A DNA stretch of 64,000 nucleotides from Phallusia mammillata (lineage: Eukaryota; Chordata; Ascidiacea; Phlebobranchia; Ascidiidae). Below are positions 24,565 through 37,929 of the stretch, piece by piece. The notes beneath the pieces were generated by a model. That model worked only from the letters and a program-made list of their open reading frames with translations. It searched no databases and was not told the origin of the DNA. The position numbers were made by a program, and so were the translations under genes. Each line of letters begins with the position of its first letter. Position 1 is the stretch's first letter. Location: positions 65,320-129,319 of the forward strand of contig QLIY01000047.1 in the NCBI GenBank assembly GCA_003260075.1. The letters run 5' to 3'.

Positions 24565-27500
24565 CTACAGGGGAACTATGAGCGCTTGTGCCGTAGACTC
24601 GCTCACACGCATTGAAACCCCTTCATCGCCCTTCCTTCTAGTTAAGGCGTCCCCATGCGGCGACTGCTGTGAGGCTAAAAGCTCGCTTCGCTCTTGCTGG
24701 TATCGCATTAGGAGTTGGTGTCCATTTGTCCTGTGGTCCAGCGCCCCAGCGCCACCGTGCGGTAGATGGAATTGGCGGGGCAATGACAAACCGTTAGCAA
24801 GGCTCGGTTTCATGTTGAATGTTTTGGAAGGTGATTCGTCTTCAGCTTCAGAGGAAACTGCTACCACCTCGATCTCCTGGTCAGAGGTACTTGAACTATG
24901 GTGGTTTCCACGGTAACATGAGTCGACAGAATCGCCTGCGTCGTTTGCGCTGCTTGTGCTGGCTTTGCTGCCACTCTGTAGTGGGTTTTCTGTGTAAAGA
25001 AAACAAAATGTCAGAACTGATCATGCTTTGTGCCATTCATGTCAAAAATCAGTCTCGTTTTGTCGTTACTGCTAGGGTTTTCGGAAGATCAACCTTTGTT
25101 CAAACACTAATCAATTAGTTTCGGGAGAATATAAAGCACAAGCACATGACATCCATATTTAGGTTACTAGAGACTGCTTACAGCGAAGATTTTTTTAAAA
25201 ACGTTTGTCAGTATTATCGGTACATTGCCGGGAAATTGGCGTGTCAACTGAGATTTATAGTGACAACTTCGGCGCCTATTTCATGTGAAAATAAATTAAA
25301 AAAAATTTTGTCCAAAAATAAGAAAAAGAACTGAACAAAACATAAATATTTTGTAGTTATTCCACAATCCACAGGCGAGTCTTGAATAACCTACAATCAC
25401 GTGTCACTTTTGTTTTGCAACTTTTAAACTACAAATAAATGAATGTAAAAAACTAGTACCTGATGATTGGGTTTCGCGTGGGTCAAGTGGAAGAGTGGCA
25501 ACACTCGTACCATTTTCTTCTAAAGTGGAGCTGCTAGTTGGACAACCTTCCTGTTCGTAATGACCGACCGCTATAAGATGGAGGTTGGAACGGAAATGAC
25601 GATCTAAATGACCCTGATGTGGAAAAACGCATATGTTAACGACAAAAGTCACAAAATCAGTAAAATTTATCGTAAAAAGACATAGTTGACATACTATGCA
25701 CACACATTGTGAGTGTCAAGAAAAGTTGGTTTATGAAAACCTAGACAGTTACCTGAAAGCGAAACGCAACTTTGCAAGCGATACATTTAAATGGTCGCGG
25801 ATCTTGCGAGCCGACTATCTCGTCAGTAACGTCAGTGGAGAACACATCATCGCAAGCCACGGGGGGAACACACGCATATTCATCGCTGCCCTCAAATAAA
25901 GCCTTTACTTGAGAGCGAGCAAGACCTTCGGTGCCAGAGAGGATCTGTCACATAAATCGACGTAAATACCTCAGTTCTTCGACAAACACATTCGATAAAT
26001 ATCGTTTTTCTTTGTTTTTTACTTTATACCTCGGTGGGTTGTGTAGGTTTTCCAGGCTTCGGTGCTGCATTTGTCTCGATTCCATTCATATGTACAGCGC
26101 CATCTAGCGATTGAAGTGCAGGTGAACATTCGGGTTGGTCTGTCACAGAAGCCGAGGGCGTCAAACCGAGACGATGTTGTTGTTGCTTTAATCGATTCAA
26201 GGTCTTTTTCTGCATCGCAACCGTGTGTCCTTCAAAGAGTCGTTAAGTTGGCAAAGTGCAAAGCAATTATAATCGGGTCAATTTATGAGAACAGAACCCA
26301 CTTAGCGTAAAAGCATTGCCAAGTGCAAATAGCAAAATGATGTTAAACTACAAAAATCATGTTACAATTTTTTTTTAATCTGGTGAACACGAGCTACATA
26401 ATTCCTTCACGCTTTATAAAAGTGATAACTAAACTTATTAATACATTTGTATCATCGATATGTGTGGCACATTTTTAACAGTCCTAAATGAGTCACGTAC
26501 CACTTCTTTCACATCATACGTGAAGAAAACCCTAATTAACTGATCACTTACTTCCTGTGCTATTCTACAAACAGGGAAAAGTGTGCTTTACGTCACCGAA
26601 AACGCTGCCTGGGCACTGCACCCCCCAGTTGTTTACATCCTGTAGTTTGGGGCAAGTGGCGTCATAGTGAGTCAACGAATTCGTGAACTGACCTTTTGAA
26701 CGCAGATGCTTTGCAAGATGTCCGCCGATTCGAAAAGCCACCTTACATTCGTTGCAGCGGTATGGTCGGGCCACTCTGTTTGTTGCTTGGCAACCATCCG
26801 ATTCCTCCTTCATTTATCAAATTCGAGTTTAAGCAACTAGATAGATTCGTAGTATAACACAAAGGTACTTAAACAAACAGTTAAGAAAAAGTAAATTCCT
26901 TTAGGGAGGTTGAATATTTTGTTCAATTATGCAACTCGTTTTTTTAACTCAGATACGTATTTGCCGTATAATAATATTCAAAACTGTGTTCCATCACAAA
27001 CAATTTGAGACATAAAAGATTAAATTGTATGTGTAAATTTGAACGTTGATCAAGGATCGAAACACGGAAGCAAATTTACGAATTTCATTGTTGTCTGGTT
27101 ATGATGCATTGTGTGTTAGATTCGATTGTTGCTTCACTGGCTGTTTGCAAATTGTTGACAAGCTAATACTTTTATGTGACAGAAGTATCATTGCGTGCAG
27201 AATAAACAAAAATCAAGAATCGTACCCTCACGTCTTCTCCTTCGCTCGATGCTTCATCACCACATGATTCGTCACCAGATGTCGCCATTGTGTTTAGTTC
27301 GTTCCCTATAAAAGACACAAGTTGATATCAGCTCGTGATGTGCAAGGTTTGGTTTACAACGATTTGGAGACAGATTTAGGCCGTATCATGAAACATAACC
27401 TATGCATATAAGGTAACCGCTATAAGGCGAATAACATGCAAAAACAAAACAAAAAACGCATTTATATTATGTCATGGGTTAAAATGTCATTTTCCGAATT

Positions 27501-30500
27501 TGCTTTCACAATTTATTTACACTCGTTGATGGAAAGCACGTTAATATAACAATATTTTTGTGACCTCGTTTGGCACTATGACCGTTTATTACATGTTTCA
27601 CATTTTTAACCCATTGAAAGTTTGAAAGTAAACAAATTTAACCGTAATTCCCACTGAATTAAACAAGTTTTTTCGCCTTTACCCAATTTATTTTTAATTC
27701 TATCTCCCGATTAAAAAAACGTCAATATTGTTAATATTAAGATTTGAATTGTATATGGATGCAGTGGGTCGTTTTTCAAGCACAGGTGCTGGGTGATGGC
27801 TAAAGATTCACACGATCTACTTTATTTCAAGTTACAGCAGATACAACGTAGCCGACCTTGTCACAATGTGTCAACTCGTGACTTAAATCATCACACTGAT
27901 GTTTACAGTTGCGCTCGGCAATCTACGTCACACCGTGCACTTTGCAAGTCTGCTCACTGCCGTCGTGACGTCACTAACTCGCCCCACCGTTAAACGTGTT
28001 CCGGCTTTTATTTACCACAGCCTGTGTAGCATTTCCTGAGCTGGAGCAAAGCAGTGCGGTTTTGGTTGAATGCCGTATTTGGTGACGTTACAAACCGTCT
28101 AACGGCAAAGTTTATTTTGACGACGACATTCAGGTTTGTTTTCCAGCTTGAAATAATGCTTTCAAAGCAGATGGCTGTTGCTGCAAATTCGCCGACAGAC
28201 ATACAAGTCTATTTAGATGCCCAGTTTAACAGAAAATAAGCACTCCAGGGACATACGGTTGCCCATAAAAAACATAACGTCCAAATTTGACCACTTTTGC
28301 GCACATTATCGAATCGTGTGATAATCAGTTATACAGATGCCTATATCCGAGCACGCAGTTTTCCATTGATTCGCTTTATCACTCACCAACATCGGTTCCC
28401 TGACTGGATGCGCCATGTTGACGCGGGGAGCTCGGGTCTTTTTCCTAGAAAGTAAATAGCAGAGTAAAGTTCGGTGTAACGTACCAACAAATGGGATATG
28501 AGCTACGTCCGTGAGAGGTTTGCTTACTTGTTAGTTATGACATATGGTATTTCAACAGTATCTGGGAATAGCAGTAGATGTACAGTAATAGGTTTTTCTT
28601 TGTATACAACACATGTAAACACTCTAGTTGTTAAGGTTTTCATTTATCTATATGTATGGTTTTGAATATATTATCCATTTGTGGATATTTAGTATCAAAG
28701 CGTGTCACTATTTTTAGCCGACACAGAGTGGTTCGGATCTCGCAGCAACAATCTACAGCCGAATCTGACGCAAAACTTCCATTAGTTTCAACGGCGAATC
28801 GCTTATCGGTGGCAGCATCTTATCAACAGCACCTCTTAATTTCATGGGATCCGAGAAACGTTAAAGATCATTTTGGCCAAAAACCCTAGATTGGAGCAGG
28901 GAAGGCGGAAAAAACCACAACAGTGGATTTCAGTGAAGCAATTTAGGGATATAATGAGTGAGGCCATTTGCTCACCTTCGATAAATAGTACGTCTCAGTC
29001 CGATTAGTCTTGTCAGTGAGGTTCTCAGATTGGCGCTCTGATGCAATATTGACTCTTTGCTTTTCCAAAATAGACTTGTCTGTAATATCCGCGTTGACTT
29101 TAGTTAAGCAATTTTCCGCGACCAGACCTTTGTCGTCGGTAGGTGTCGCTGGTGTCAATACGATATCACATGGTTCTGATCGTTCAATCACAAGTCTGTT
29201 ACCATGGTGTTTGGATTTCTTCTCTGGAGGTGCACCGAAGTCGTTTGAAAGCCACGGTTTGTCCGACTTGCTACCAGAAGGTGTCTTGGAGCAAGTCCAG
29301 GGCAGCACGTATTCCGTGGGCGATGTTTGCATAGGATGCAATGCCCGGCTTCCAGACAGTGGGTGGCGCTTTCGGGACTTTGTGTGACGTTTGGATTGCA
29401 TAGCGGCGGTTCGCATCACCTCAGACACAACTTCGGCTAGCGACGGGCTCACAGCGCTCACTGTCTCGCCAAGATTCTTTTCCACATCCGACGAGGCTCC
29501 AGGTGACGAGTTGGGAGCAGTAGGAGATACTACAGGGTTTGCGGAATCAGCAGCACCCTTGTCTGACACGCTGCTGCGGTTTGAGTTGGGCGATGGATAG
29601 CGAAATACGTTGTCGTGTGCGTCTTGTGCGATCGTCGACATCCAGTGCTGTGTACTGCCCGTTGATGCTGACGTACAAAATATAATTTTGATTTATGACA
29701 AATGTGAAAAATTTCTGACACCAATTGTGCAAAACTGAGTGATCATACAGCCACTATGTAGGTTAGGCAACAGTGGTATAACGGCAAATCTGTAAAAATA
29801 ATACCAAAAAGTTATAACAATGTGAAAGCAATGTTAATTTCCAAGTTAGTCGCGTAACTCTGTGTCAATCTTTTACTTTTCTTTAATATTATGTTAAACG
29901 ATCAAAGGTGTGAATCGAATGATCCCCTGATACTGCAATCGATTTTAACACTGAAAAAGCCATGATAACAATCTACAATAGCGGGAAGTAACGGTTGTGA
30001 CTGTCAACAAAGTGAAATGACGTCAGACATGGGGGTGTGGGATCGACTGCAAATTACGCAAAGAATGGTTTGTTGCAAAGCTCAATGGTGAAACTGAAAT
30101 AAAATTTATTGTGTCTGATTGCAATATCCTAATGTCTTGTCAACAGCTGCGCTGGTGATACCTTTAACGTCTAAACCAGGAGTCACCAACCTTTTTATCG
30201 CCGAGGGCTACCTTAATATCACCAAACAGCTCGAGGGCTACCAGTTAAAAACATATTTAAAAAATTATAGAGCATACACAAAAACTAACAAGTATTTGTA
30301 AACAAGTGCCTATATTTTAGGATTTGTAGCGCGTATAATCATTAGCTCACAAAACCAGGGTTTCATGTGATTCCTTTGATACAACATTTTCACGTTTACT
30401 AATAAAAGTCAATTGTCATGATGGTCACCCAACTTTGTAGTAAGTGGCTGTGGTTATAAGTTTAGAACATTAAATAAATATGTTGCATTACTTTCAACAG

Positions 30501-33500
30501 AATCAACATAAGACGCAGCATGTTTTTGCCAATCACAAAAGAATCTTGCAATTTTGGAACTAGTCCTACGGGCGACTTAAAAAGGGCAAACGGGCGACAG
30601 GGTGCCCGCGGGCATAGGGTTGGTGACCCCTGGTCTAAACCAGGGCTACTCAAACTTTCTTGCTCTGCGACCCCATTTACAAACAGAAATTTCTACGCGA
30701 CCCCTTGATGGGTATAGCCCAGTGGTGCACAACTATTTTGCTATGACGGCCGTATCGCAGCTATTTATTTTACCAACGGCCGCCAATTGCCTGCTTGCTT
30801 GTGTGTTAAAATTACTGATGTAAAGAAATACTTATATTATATATATACCATCTAATGGCGCCGAAAAAGTCTAAATTAGTTTCTAACTTGATACAAGGAT
30901 TGTCAGTCTTAGCTTTTATGACGTCATAATATACATTGTGACGCTTGTGGTATCTGCTTTTTCGCATTGTTTGCACACAATAGGCACAAAAAAGTGGGCG
31001 CAAATGGCTACTAGGTTGATAATACTTTTTAAGTTCCACAAAATGTGTTTAGAGCAGTTTGAAAATCAAACTATTTGGCAAAAGAGTTTTTATTTGTGTC
31101 ACGGTCGCCAGTACATACAATTTAATAAACATGTTCACAGCCGAACAAACTCGTCTCTATCGCCGCACTTGTGCACCCCTGGCATAGACTATACAGCACG
31201 GAAATGACGTTTAAACAATCAATTTACGCACATATAGCATTTACTGTGACAATACCTGAATGACATAATAACGGACGATGTTTCGCGACCCCAAAATTAT
31301 ACTCCGCGACCCCAATTGGGGTCGCGACCCACAGTTTGAGAAGCCCTGGTCTAAACAATGTGCGCTTGCTACAGCTTATTGAAACAAATTGATCTATTGA
31401 AACAAAGTTTGTATTGGGGTGTATACTATGCATATGTCTATGTGCTGAGCATCGCTATTTGTTCTTACCAAACAACTACATATTTTTTTCAACGAGATCG
31501 CTACACATATGTCACATTCTAGTACAACGAGCTAAACAGAACACTTGTAGTTAGGACCATTCCCATAGCCAATGTGAGGTCGATCTTGAACCGCTACATT
31601 TTCGCAACTCACCTAAGAATGAAGCCAACGTATAACATAACAAGCAACCCACCTCTCGTTCTGTCCAGGTATGCACTGGATTGTGCAGGTGGTGAAAGAT
31701 AGTGGACACTTTTGCTGCTAGAAGGTGTCGTAACAGCACTGGTAGTTTTTACCACGTGTCCATCAGCGATGTTGTGCCCATTGGTTTGAGCTGAATCTTG
31801 ACAAGGTTTACAAGCATTTGCGACGTCACGTACGAGGTCAGATCGTCCCGCTTTAATGCTGCATAAGGCACAGCCACGCAACCGTTCCTCTGGTTCGCTG
31901 GAACAGGTCTTGCTATGATGAACCGCCTATAAGGAACAAGTTTAGAACATCATAGAAAAGCAAAACTAATACATTACAGTGTGTATTATTCGAAACATGA
32001 ATACAAGTAACAAATGGTTCGAGTTCGAGACTAGTTGTTTCACAATCAAGCGAGTGGAAAACTTATTGTGAATGGTTAGTAAGCAAGGTAAATAAAGTCG
32101 AATGACACTAAGTGCCCCCGGTAACAACCACCCATCCATATTTGAAGCAAATAAGACGGTTGCGTTTTATCGAATCCCGCCATGTATGTAGGATTACATT
32201 GCCAAGCACAACAAGCGTCATCACACAGCCACTTAATCCCGACTTCGTCACCAGGGAATTACCAGCGTCCACAACCACGGCACGGTGCCTATCAGTATGT
32301 GGAAACAAAAATGGCGTTCAAGCCAGAAAACAACAACTTACTTGATGGCAAGGTGAAGGTGGTGATCGGTTGTGCATAAAACGACGTTGTTCCCTGAAAA
32401 AAAATATTCCACTGCCTTATTTGTGAATAGCCTGAACTTATCTTTACATGTGGTTTGATATGTGAACATGTTACATATATAGCAAGCTTTGGCTGGGCGG
32501 TTTTTAAATACCTTTGGTCAAGATATGGGGCCCTATACATAAGGTCGAAAACAATCTTTATGTGGGTTTGGTAAGAAAAATAAACGTGGTGAGCTAAAGC
32601 TATCGACACGAATTCTACAAAAATATTGAAACCAAAACAGAATCTGCCTTGAAAACATTCTCTCTTCACTTATTACACGAAGTACTAACCTAGGAGATGC
32701 AGCAGATCTTTCCTTTCGACTCTTACGCCTCTTGATCTTGGCCACTTGCGGCGACTGACGAGACGGTGACAAATTCGAGTCGGATTCACTGAGAGCTAAC
32801 TTGCGCAGTGGTTGACGATGCTGATTGGATAAGCCGTTGCCATGACGATGTTCATATTGAGGGGACGAGTCGAATGCTTGTGATGCAGAGGACACAACAA
32901 CATCCTTGCTTGAAGCAGAAGTTTTCGATGTTTTACGTGCAATCGAGAAAGTGTTTTGTCGGCCGCGATTGTCAACACATGATGCAAAAATCGCGGATGC
33001 GGCTTGGGCGAGGTGAGAAGGATAACGCACAGGAACTGAGATCCGATCTACTTGTTCAGTGGAATCCGCCTCAGGCAAGGAGTTACGGTCGTCGGACGGG
33101 GTTGGGTTTGCTGAACTCTTCTGCTCGCTCCTCTGCTTTTCGTACGATTTGTTGTCGGTACAAATCAAATCCGACGTTCGATCGGTATTCACGAAAATAC
33201 TTTTCCTAACGCCGCAGCTTGGCTTAGATCGTCTGTAAACAATATATGTATTAGTTTATTACGACAAAATCAATCAACAATTCCCCGATTTGAAAGACTT
33301 TGTTACACGAATTATAAAACAACTTGCTTGCTGCGGTGGTGCCTACCAAACCAGTACACTTTTTAAAATAATTTCACTCATATGAACGAAAGGAAGCGGT
33401 TTGTTAAAAATCCTAAAATTAACGGCAGAAACATCCAGATTTTTTAACAATTTAATCATTCACCAACTCGGGATCAGAGAAGATTTTCTCAACTCCACGT

Positions 33501-36500
33501 GTTTGTTATTGGTTTACCTTGGCGATATGCCAGTCATGTAACCAAATATTTTCGGCTTGCCCGACAACTTGTAGAAAAGCCGCTTAACAGAATTACGTTC
33601 CAAAACCACGGTGCACTGCACCATGCGACCACTTCTACTGTACTTTGTTTAAAGAATGTTTTTTTCGTTGGTATTGGTAAAAATATTATGCTCTGGTCAA
33701 AAATACATGCTGTGTCTTACATCTGCCACAATTACAAAAAACAGGAGATATAGTTTTAAACATGTAACTACACACTCAAAAGACGATTTAGGTCGGTTGT
33801 ATTCGAATAGTGGTAAAGTCAATTTGGTAATTTTAATACACCTCTTACCTCCAACCATTGAGCAGGTCCAGAATTGACAAATCGGTGGGAACAAGAATCG
33901 GTTCCGAAACAGCCCATTCGCTGTACATGGACATCTGCTGGCCAGAAGGTTTCTTCTCGCCTGCGTTGGTTTGCTGTTGCTGGATTTCAACGTACGCCGG
34001 TTGCGGATTCAGCACACAACAAAACGTCACGTGACTGCCACTCGCCACGCTTGGTTGGAGATGGGGAAAGAGTAAAGGTGACGATGCGGACGCAGACCCA
34101 GTCCGTGTTTCCTGTGGTGAATGTAGCTTGTTAAAAATTATTACTTTTGAAAAAAACGCCTAAGTGGACAAATACAATACGTTAGTACACTTTCATCTGC
34201 AGCCTTCCAATCGGATCGACGCAATTTTGTGAATATTTTTTAAAATGCTTTTTCAGTCAAATATCACAAAAAATAAAAAAAACGGCTCTCGCGTAAAGTG
34301 TTTGCTGATGAAAAAATGTAGACATTTGCTTACCGAACTGCATGGATCATGCTTTGCGGGGCTACCATTTATTTTTCCATTGTCTTTAGAGTCAGGTGAC
34401 GTAACAATCTTTGGACCTTGCGAAGAGTCAACTGTATCGTCATGTGGTATCTTTACAAATATAACTGCTACAGTTAGCAAAAAGAAACAGCTAGATATTT
34501 CTTGATTACCGAACAGACCAGACAGTGGTTTTTGGCGATTCGCATGAACGCACCATGACGTCTTGATTCGCCGTATCACGTGTGAGTTATAAATAGTACC
34601 AAATACACACAGATCGCCTTGCATTAGTGGCGTTCGCAGAAGCCCCACTTTACTCACCACGTTTTTGTCTTTAATCAATTCTTGTCCATCGCCATTTTTA
34701 GACCTAAATAAGAATGGGAAAAATATTTAATAGAAATCACTTTACTCATCATTTGTAATTTACTGTGGGAAAGTTGCACACAATAGGCTATCACAATGGT
34801 TTATTTACAAATTACTTACCCTATGTGCTGCAAAACTGAACATTTTCTCCCAGTTGTTGGGTTGGTTTCATCGGCACAGCTTATTTTATTTTCACTGGCA
34901 CATACAACAGCTTCATGATTTTCCGTGTTTCGATTACTTTTTAATAATCTTCCAAATGACACAGAGTGTGAATGAGCATCTTGCTTTAGAGGGATTGGCT
35001 TCTGTAAAAGGTCTCCTTGACTGCTTTGTGGTGGGATTATAAGACTGCTGGGAGTTGGAGGGATGGATGTAGAGAATGACCGAAAATGTCTAGAATGTTT
35101 GTCAGTATGTGGAGTGAGCTGAGAGGCTGTTTGGTCCATTGACACCCGTCTACTATGGTAGTGAGTTTTCTGTATTCCAGAAGTATCACTCATGAGTCCT
35201 ATATCCTGCATGTTTCTTAAGCTTATCTGATGTAGCAGTAACTTATAGTTGCTTCTTGGCACAGACATTTCATTGAAACCAAGTATGCTTGTACCACCAT
35301 CTGGTGCACTAGCAAAATTGTTGGCAAAACTTGTGATAGGTCTAGTTTCTACTTGTGGCACTAAAGTAGCATTTGATGCTTGTGGTGACAAAGTTTTGTT
35401 GTGTAATTGGTCACTGGATAGAGGACTTGATTCGTTTTGTCTTTCTTTAGAAGAGTCAGAGCAGCGCATTAAATGCATGTGTCGTTTATTTGGTGGCAAC
35501 TTATTTGTGGGAATCGTGCAGACAGAACTTTGAGCTGGTGAACTTTCGGCTTCCGTTGAAAGCAACTGATGTTGTGGATCCACACATTTTGAGCTTTCAC
35601 CAAATTTATGTTCATCTTTTGTTTTTTCCTGAGCAGAATCAGACTGCAATGCAGCATCAGCACTCTTTGTACGACAAAGGTCTTGGTGAATGAACTTCAT
35701 AGGATCCGTTAAAAAGTTGTTACGCATAAATGGTGGGACAATCTTTGTGTAATTACTGTCACTTACACTGTACGCTTTTGGCAAGTTGCTGGATGCACTG
35801 GATTCAACATCTTCAGAAGCTCTATGAATTACACTTTGCCTGATATTTGTTTCAGTGGCAGCTGCTTGAATGGGATGTTTTAAGTTTCCAAATCCATCAT
35901 GATTAGAAGTAACTGAATAGCTGGTGCTTTCTTTACGGTATTTGCAGTATACTTGTTTGTGAATGACATAGTTTTCCTCCTTTCTATATCGGACACCACA
36001 ATCGTTACACTCAAAGAATGTTGTTCTTCTGGCCTTTTTCTGAAAATTGGGTGCCACCGAAGTGGACAAGGAACGCTTTCCCAAAAACACATCACTATTT
36101 CCATGTTCATTTCCCTGATGGTTGTGAGCATAACTAGCTTGATCATCAACACTTGAATTGTGACGAATGTGGACCTGACCATAATGGGGTGCCCGGGTCA
36201 GTTGTATCATTTGGTTATATTCTGAAGATGTCATGCCAGGGGGCACAGGTAATTGTTCCTGAGAAAATCCATGTGATTGTGCAATACCAGGTCCCATTGA
36301 TTCCAAATGCTTGTTTGCATATTTAGCATTTTCTTCTATGTACCTTATAGGTAATCCTTCAGTGTTGTTTTTTCCAGTTATTGCTGATGAATATGATGCG
36401 AGGGAAGCAGGATCCAAGCTATTTCTTCGAAAAACTCTTCTTGGTTTTACTCTTTCCAAAACAGGGTTTAAAAGTACTTTCTCATTGTTAGAAATCAGTT

Positions 36501-37929
36501 TGCTTATATGTTGTTCAATTGACTTGGCATTAATGCGACTTGATGAAGACTTGTCAGGCACAGACTCTCTCCTTATCTTTCGACTGTCCCTTACACTGTT
36601 TGGATTACTTTCAACAATTTCGGTTTGCTCCGCAACTGTTTCAAATCCCGGAGCCCCTGTGCTTTTTCCCAACCTATTGTACGGATGAAGGAATCTATAG
36701 TCCTTATTTAAACCTATCAATGGGGCAGACATTCTTCTTCTCAGCAACTCTGCATGGCGACTTTGCTGAGTGTTGGTATCCGCATACATTTGCTTTTCAG
36801 GAGTTTTTACATATCCATTGGCATTACCTGACAGATGACTTGTCAACTTTGAATCTTCATCCAATACTTTATTGTTGTCTTTAGGAACAGTTGTGCTATT
36901 GCTTCTAGGTAGATTGTTGGGTAACATCGGTAAACCAGGAATGTAAGGAAATTGGTTTGGTAATATTCCACTGCCAGGGGGTAGTGAATAACCCAGATAG
37001 GGGTTTATGCTACCCATGCTCATAGCAGAGGGTACAACAGTTGAAACAGAGGCTGGGGCATAAATGCTACTTGGATTTATCATGTTTGGATATGGCAAAC
37101 CAACAAAAGGGTTCATGATGCCATAGGAGTTATGCAGTTGTGGATAAGGAATCGTCTTGAGGTGATTTGGGAGTTGGGGTATCTTTGCCCTTATGTATTC
37201 TTCCTGGTTCTCTGCAACTACATCTGGACATTTTGATGGTGTTACAGATTTGCTGGACTCATTTTTTGGTGATTGACCAGATGTTAACAAGGCAAAATTT
37301 GGCTTTGGAATTGCAAAATCTTTTGATTTTGAGCTTGGTCCAGTCTCTTGAGGAGCAATGTTGTTTGAATCTTTAACATAACTTTGTTTATTGTGTAAAG
37401 ATTTTTGACTCTCCTGAGAAACCATTCTCTTGTCATTTTCGGTAAAATTTTCAGTGTTCAAATGTTTCTTCATTATGTGCTGGTGCAAGTCCACCATTGA
37501 CTTGCACATGACACCACAGGCAATGCAGCGGAGGTTGAACATTCCATTAGCTCCTGGTGCAACAGGGAACATGGTGCTAGACAGAGCTGATCCTGGAGTG
37601 GACAACATGGACTGAGGCAAGGGAAACATTGGGTACATTAGTGAAGGCTGGGAATAACCCCCCTGTCTAAAATAGCCTGGTAATGTGGTTGAGAGTGAAG
37701 TCAACTTTGATGTATCACTGGTGATCTTCTCATCAGGTTTATGAAAAGTTTCTACACCTTGGCCATGATGCTTTAAACCCCGTTCCACAGGACCATGAAT
37801 TATTTGATCTGATAGCGTTTTGGAAGCCTGTCCTTCACGGGGAATTCCAGAGAACAGCATATCCATACCATTTCTTGGCTTGAAACTTGGTCCTGCCAAA
37901 GCATCTGCATTTAAACCATATTCTGCCAT
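24565..37929 (-). CDS. HIVEP/Schnurri-like large zinc-finger transcription factor, 2160 aa
   Basis: Fifteen coding exons join in phase: 34820-37929, 34510-34703, 34334-34464, 33849-34111, 32690-33232, 32342-32393, 31653-31926, 28976-29667, 28387-28444, 27226-27305, 26693-26807, 26030-26229, 25753-25944, 25460-25613, 24565-24989. The giant first exon has a C2H2 finger (Cys135, Cys138, His151, His156) and a C2HC finger near residues 640-665 (FECNDCGVRYRKEENY...), very like the central HIVEP finger. It also has KLPPNKR and RPITSFANNF, which match HIVEP blocks. Exons 2 and 4 carry TSWCVHANRQKP and FCCVLNPQPAY...SMYSEWAVS, resembling the conserved HIVEP W-C region. Two C-terminal fingers follow: Cys1817/Cys1820/His1833/His1839 and Cys1958/Cys1961/His1974/His1980, each with an H-x5-H ending. 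Expected role: nuclear DNA-binding regulator in BMP/TGF-beta signalling (family knowledge). The classic N-terminal finger pair was not found. The acceptor at 26807 is weak. Confidence 0.82.
30177..30632. mobile_element. Non-autonomous hAT element D (456 bp) in HIVEP-like intron
   Basis: Left end CAGGAGTCACCAACCTTT; reverse complement of the right end CAGGGGTCACCAACCCTAT. The 8-base duplication GTCTAAAC is exact at 30169-30176 and 30633-30640. The right-hand copy also serves as the left flank of element E. Confidence 0.9.
30641..31348. mobile_element. hAT element E (708 bp including a nested copy)
   Basis: Left end CAGGGCTACTCAAACTTT; reverse complement of the right end CAGGGCTTCTCAAACTG. The flanks GTCTAAAC (30633-30640) and GTCTAAAC (31349-31356) are exact, so three identical target copies bracket elements D and E. 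Terminal sequence rich in GCGACCCC marks the same family as 7697-7849. Element F is inserted inside. Confidence 0.88.
30720..31181. mobile_element. hAT element F nested inside element E
   Basis: Left end CAGTGGTGCACAACTATTTT; reverse complement of the right end CAGGGGTGCACAAGTGCG. The flanks are GTATAGCC (30712-30719) and GCATAGAC (31182-31189), six of eight identical. Removing 30720-31189 would rejoin the two GCGACCCC halves of element E. Confidence 0.78.
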
